Positions 13,930 through 16,393 of a stretch of 16,393 bases of DNA are shown one piece after another; the stretch's first letter is position 1, and the number at the start of each line of letters is the position of its first letter. Location of the stretch: assembly GCA_905373665.1 (NCBI GenBank), contig CAJPTV010000044.1, positions 1-16,393 of the forward strand, in the 5' to 3' direction. The notes under the pieces are model-generated. The model made no database searches. It saw only the letters and a list, made by a program, of their open reading frames with translations, and was not told the DNA's origin. The stretch is from Bacteroidia bacterium (GTDB taxonomy: Bacteria; Bacteroidota; Bacteroidia; Bacteroidales; CAJPTX01). Made by a program: the position numbers and the translations under genes.

Positions 13930-16393
13930 ATGAAAACTACGTATCGGGGTGTGTGCACAGCGCTATTAGCCGTATTACTCACCCTTTTCCTCTCGCCGGC
14001 GATGGCAGAGGGCTATGGCTTGTTTATTGCTGGGACGGAGGTGACATCCGAGAACTGCAATAACCTGAAGAAGATATCTGGGGTTGTGTCAGGCAGCGAG
14101 TTGAAGTATAACCCTAAGACGCGTACCCTGACAATGAAAAATGTGCGTATGAATTTGGACAACGAGGAGTTTAGATGGAAGGTGGCAATATTCAATGAAG
14201 GATGCGACGACTTAACCATCGAGGTCTTAGGGGATAACGAGATCACGTCCAGAGGAATGACGCTCTACCTTCGAGCCTCTACGAAGATAAAAGGGGGCGG
14301 GTCGCTTACACTAAAATCTATCAATCACACTGGTGTAGCTATTTTTCTTACTACACTCTCTATCTCAGACATCACACTCAATGTAGAAGGAAATAAAGCT
14401 ATCGACGGAGAGACTAATGGAAACTTTACTGACCTTACCCTTCAGAACGTTACTGCGAATATCAAAGGAAGAAGGGGAGCCATTGTAGGTCTTAAGTCTT
14501 TTAAGCTAGAGGGGGGAGATATGATAGCGCCTGTGAATGGGGGTTGGGATAAAGATAAACATGCGATAATGGACGGTAGTGAGGTAGCAAACGAGGTTCG
14601 GATTGCAGGACACTGGGGCTTGAAACCGAACATCTTGGATGAAGTCCCAGCTACAGGCGGCACGCCGAGCGTGACCCTCACCTCTGACAAAGCTTGGACG
14701 TTGGCGCTTAATCCTGCGGACGCGACAGCGTGGGTAACCCCTTCGATTAGCAACGGCACGGGCAATAAAACAATCACGTTTACTGTGGCAAAGAACAAGA
14801 CCCCAGAGGCGCGCAGCGTGAAGGCGATCTTTACTCAAGCCGAAACGAATAGAAAGCTCTCTGTCGAGATTAAGCAGGCAGCTGGCGACCCGATCTTCCT
14901 CTTGCAGCCAGAAACCTTAGCCGAAGTGTCTAAAGAGGGCGGTGCTCCGAGCGTCACTCTCACCTCTAACAAGCCTTGGACGTTGGCACTCTCTCCTGCG
15001 GATGCTACATGGGTAACCCCTTCGGCTACCAGCGGCACGGGCACACAGGAGGTGACCTTCACGGTGGTAAAGAACGAAACCACGGCAGCGCGCAGCGTGA
15101 AAGCGACCTTTACGCAAGCCGATACAAAGAAGACTCAAGAGCTCGAGGTAAAGCAGGAAGCCGGCGACCCGATCTTCCTCCTGCAGCCAGAAACCTTAGT
15201 CGAAGTGGCTAAAGAGGGCGGCACGCCGAGCGTGACCCTCACCTCTAACAAGCCTTGGACGTTGACGCTTGATCCTGCGGACGCGACAGCATGGGTAACC
15301 CCTTCGGCTAGCAACGGCACGGGCACACAGGAGGTGACCTTCACGGTGGTAAAGAACGAGACCGCGGCAGCGCGCAGTGTGAAGGCAATCTTTACGCAAG
15401 CCGATACAAAGAAGACTCTCGAGCTCGAGGTAAAGCAGGCAGCAGGAGACCCGATCTTCCTCTTGCAGCCAGAAACGTTAGAGGAAGTGTCTAAAGAGGG
15501 CGGTGCACCGAGCGTGACCCTCACCTCTAACAAGCCTTGGACGTTAGCGCTCTCTCCTGCGGACGCGACAGCATGGGTAACCCCTTCGGCTAGCAACGGC
15601 ACGGGTACACAGGAGGTGACCTTCACAGTGGCAAAGAACGAGACTGCGGCAGCGCGCAGCGTGAAGGCAATCTTTACGCAAGCCGATACAAAGAAGACTC
15701 TCGAGCTTGAGATAAAGCAGGCAGCTGGCGACCCGATCTTCTTCCTGCAGCCAGAAACGTTAGCCGAAGTGGCTAAAGAGGGCGGTGCGCCGAGCGTTAC
15801 CCTCACCTCTAACAAGCCTTGGACGTTGACGCTTGATCCTGCGGACGCGACAGCATGGGTAACCCCTTCGGCTAGCAACGGCACGGGCACACAGGAGGTG
15901 ACCTTCACGGTGGTAAAGAACGAGACCGCGGCAGCGCGCAGCGTGAAGGCAATCTTTACGCAAGCCGATACAAAGAATACTCTAGAACTCGAGGTAAAGC
16001 AGGCAGCAGGCGAAGCGGGCGGTGGAGGAACCCCAACGCCTAATCCGTCGACATTCAAGCTTATGCCAGAGACCTTAGCAGAGATCCCCGCCGCTGGCAG
16101 CTCGCCAAGCGTCACCCTCACCTCTAACAAAGCTTGGACGTTGAAGCTCGCTCCCGCCGATGCTACGTGGGTAACCCCTTCGGCTACCAGCGGTACAGGC
16201 ACACAGGAGGTGACCTTTACGGTGGCAAAGAACGAAGCAACTACGCCGCGCACGGTAGTGGTGACCTTTAAGCAGGCTGAAACGGAGAAGGAGTTACAGC
16301 TAACCATCACGCAAGCGGCAGCTTCGTCAGTTCACGTGCCCTTGATTGGTATCTCGTTTACAGAATCGAACATCTCTCTCAAGGTCGGGATGT
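13930..16393 (+). CDS. Secreted BACON-repeat surface protein (3' end beyond window)
   Basis: This open frame starts at the ATG at 13930 and is uninterrupted for 821 codons to the window edge. Residues 1-26 form a signal peptide (hydrophobic core about 10-21, cleavage after SPAMA). Residues 27-230 begin YGLFIAGTEVTSENCNN and continue with YNPKTRTLTMKNVRM and further regularly spaced LTL/LTI strands. This resembles beta-solenoid regions seen in bacterial surface and carbohydrate-binding proteins (compare PF14262), a tentative match. From about residue 230, six units of about 93-94 residues resemble BACON domains: SVTLTSNKPWTL, then WVTPSASNGTG, then FTVxKNE and KxxFTQA. A GGGGTPTPNP linker precedes the last unit. 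The final residues (GISFTESNISLKVGM) look like the start of a Big_2 Ig-like domain. BACON domains often accompany glycan-targeting proteins, so glycan or mucin binding is a reasonable guess. A T9SS signal may follow but is out of view. Confidence 0.88.
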   Translation, partial: MKTTYRGVCTALLAVLLTLFLSPAMAEGYGLFIAGTEVTSENCNNLKKISGVVSGSELKYNPKTRTLTMKNVRMNLDNEEFRWKVAIFNEGCDDLTIEVLGDNEITSRGMTLYLRASTKIKGGGSLTLKSINHTGVAIFLTTLSISDITLNVEGNKAIDGETNGNFTDLTLQNVTANIKGRRGAIVGLKSFKLEGGDMIAPVNGGWDKDKHAIMDGSEVANEVRIAGHWGLKPNILDEVPATGGTPSVTLTSDKAWTLALNPADATAWVTPSISNGTGNKTITFTVAKNKTPEARSVKAIFTQAETNRKLSVEIKQAAGDPIFLLQPETLAEVSKEGGAPSVTLTSNKPWTLALSPADATWVTPSATSGTGTQEVTFTVVKNETTAARSVKATFTQADTKKTQELEVKQEAGDPIFLLQPETLVEVAKEGGTPSVTLTSNKPWTLTLDPADATAWVTPSASNGTGTQEVTFTVVKNETAAARSVKAIFTQADTKKTLELEVKQAAGDPIFLLQPETLEEVSKEGGAPSVTLTSNKPWTLALSPADATAWVTPSASNGTGTQEVTFTVAKNETAAARSVKAIFTQADTKKTLELEIKQAAGDPIFFLQPETLAEVAKEGGAPSVTLTSNKPWTLTLDPADATAWVTPSASNGTGTQEVTFTVVKNETAAARSVKAIFTQADTKNTLELEVKQAAGEAGGGGTPTPNPSTFKLMPETLAEIPAAGSSPSVTLTSNKAWTLKLAPADATWVTPSATSGTGTQEVTFTVAKNEATTPRTVVVTFKQAETEKELQLTITQAAASSVHVPLIGISFTESNISLKVGM
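14617..16332 (+). repeat. Six tandem BACON-like repeats
   Basis: Units start at 14617, 14899, 15178, 15460, 15742 and 16057, so the period is 282 bases (279 for the second unit, which lacks one Ala in DATAW; 315 before the last because of a glycine-rich linker). Units 2-5 are very similar, also at the DNA level; units 1 and 6 are more diverged. Units 2 and 4 share EVSKEGG and WTLALSPAD, whereas units 3 and 5 share EVAKEGG and WTLTLDPAD. A long antisense open frame across this array is a by-product of the repeat composition. Confidence 0.88.

Noticed and set aside
15135..16310. A 391-codon open frame on the minus strand
   Set aside because: It lies antisense to the BACON repeats, has the same 94-residue period as the sense frame and no independent protein motif or ribosome-binding site. 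The repeats simply lack stops in that frame.
14617..16332. CRISPR-like periodic repeats
   Set aside because: The repeat period is 282 bases and codes for protein throughout, with no short repeats separated by unique spacers.

Overview
The window looks like a chromosomal segment of a Porphyromonas-like member of the Bacteroidota. The evidence is a GldB-family lipoprotein, a BspA-like surface protein ending in a type IX secretion (T9SS) sorting domain, a BACON-domain repeat protein, promoter elements of the Bacteroidota type (TAnnTTTG) and overall base composition near 50% GC. No rRNA, tRNA, transposase, integrase, phage gene or CRISPR array was seen.

Layout. Bases 1-2255 hold the 3' part of an N6-adenine DNA methyltransferase of restriction-modification type. 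It converges on fhs (formate-tetrahydrofolate ligase, 2545-4212, minus). Divergent from fhs is a two-gene unit: a gldB-like lipoprotein gene (4295-5269) whose stop overlaps the start of 5-formyltetrahydrofolate cyclo-ligase (5269-5853). A 56-residue 2[4Fe-4S] ferredoxin gene follows (6082-6252), with its own promoter and a strong terminator. Riboflavin synthase (7295-7885, minus) faces it across about 1 kb of repeat-rich, non-coding DNA. The rest of the window is a surface-protein locus. A very large BspA-like/Ig-like protein gene (8026-13503) is split by an in-frame amber codon at 9700-9702. After a terminator and about 360 bp without a gene comes a second large secreted protein gene (13930 to the window end, incomplete) with six BACON-like repeats.

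How the genes relate. fhs and the cyclo-ligase both feed the one-carbon folate pool (10-formyl- and 5,10-methenyl-THF). Ferredoxin and riboflavin synthase are general redox/cofactor genes. The two large proteins are predicted to be exported cell-surface proteins; the first carries a T9SS C-terminal signal.

Most notable. (1) A single TGG-to-TAG change separates the signal peptide of the giant surface protein from its T9SS sorting signal. (2) The two convergent (tail-to-tail) intergenic regions are packed with related modular palindromic repeats. Their stems are kept while bases change, one hairpin is present or absent as a unit, and some modules abut or include the stop codons of fhs and ribE. 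(3) The BACON repeats show an A-B-A-B pattern that points to recent duplication of a two-unit block.
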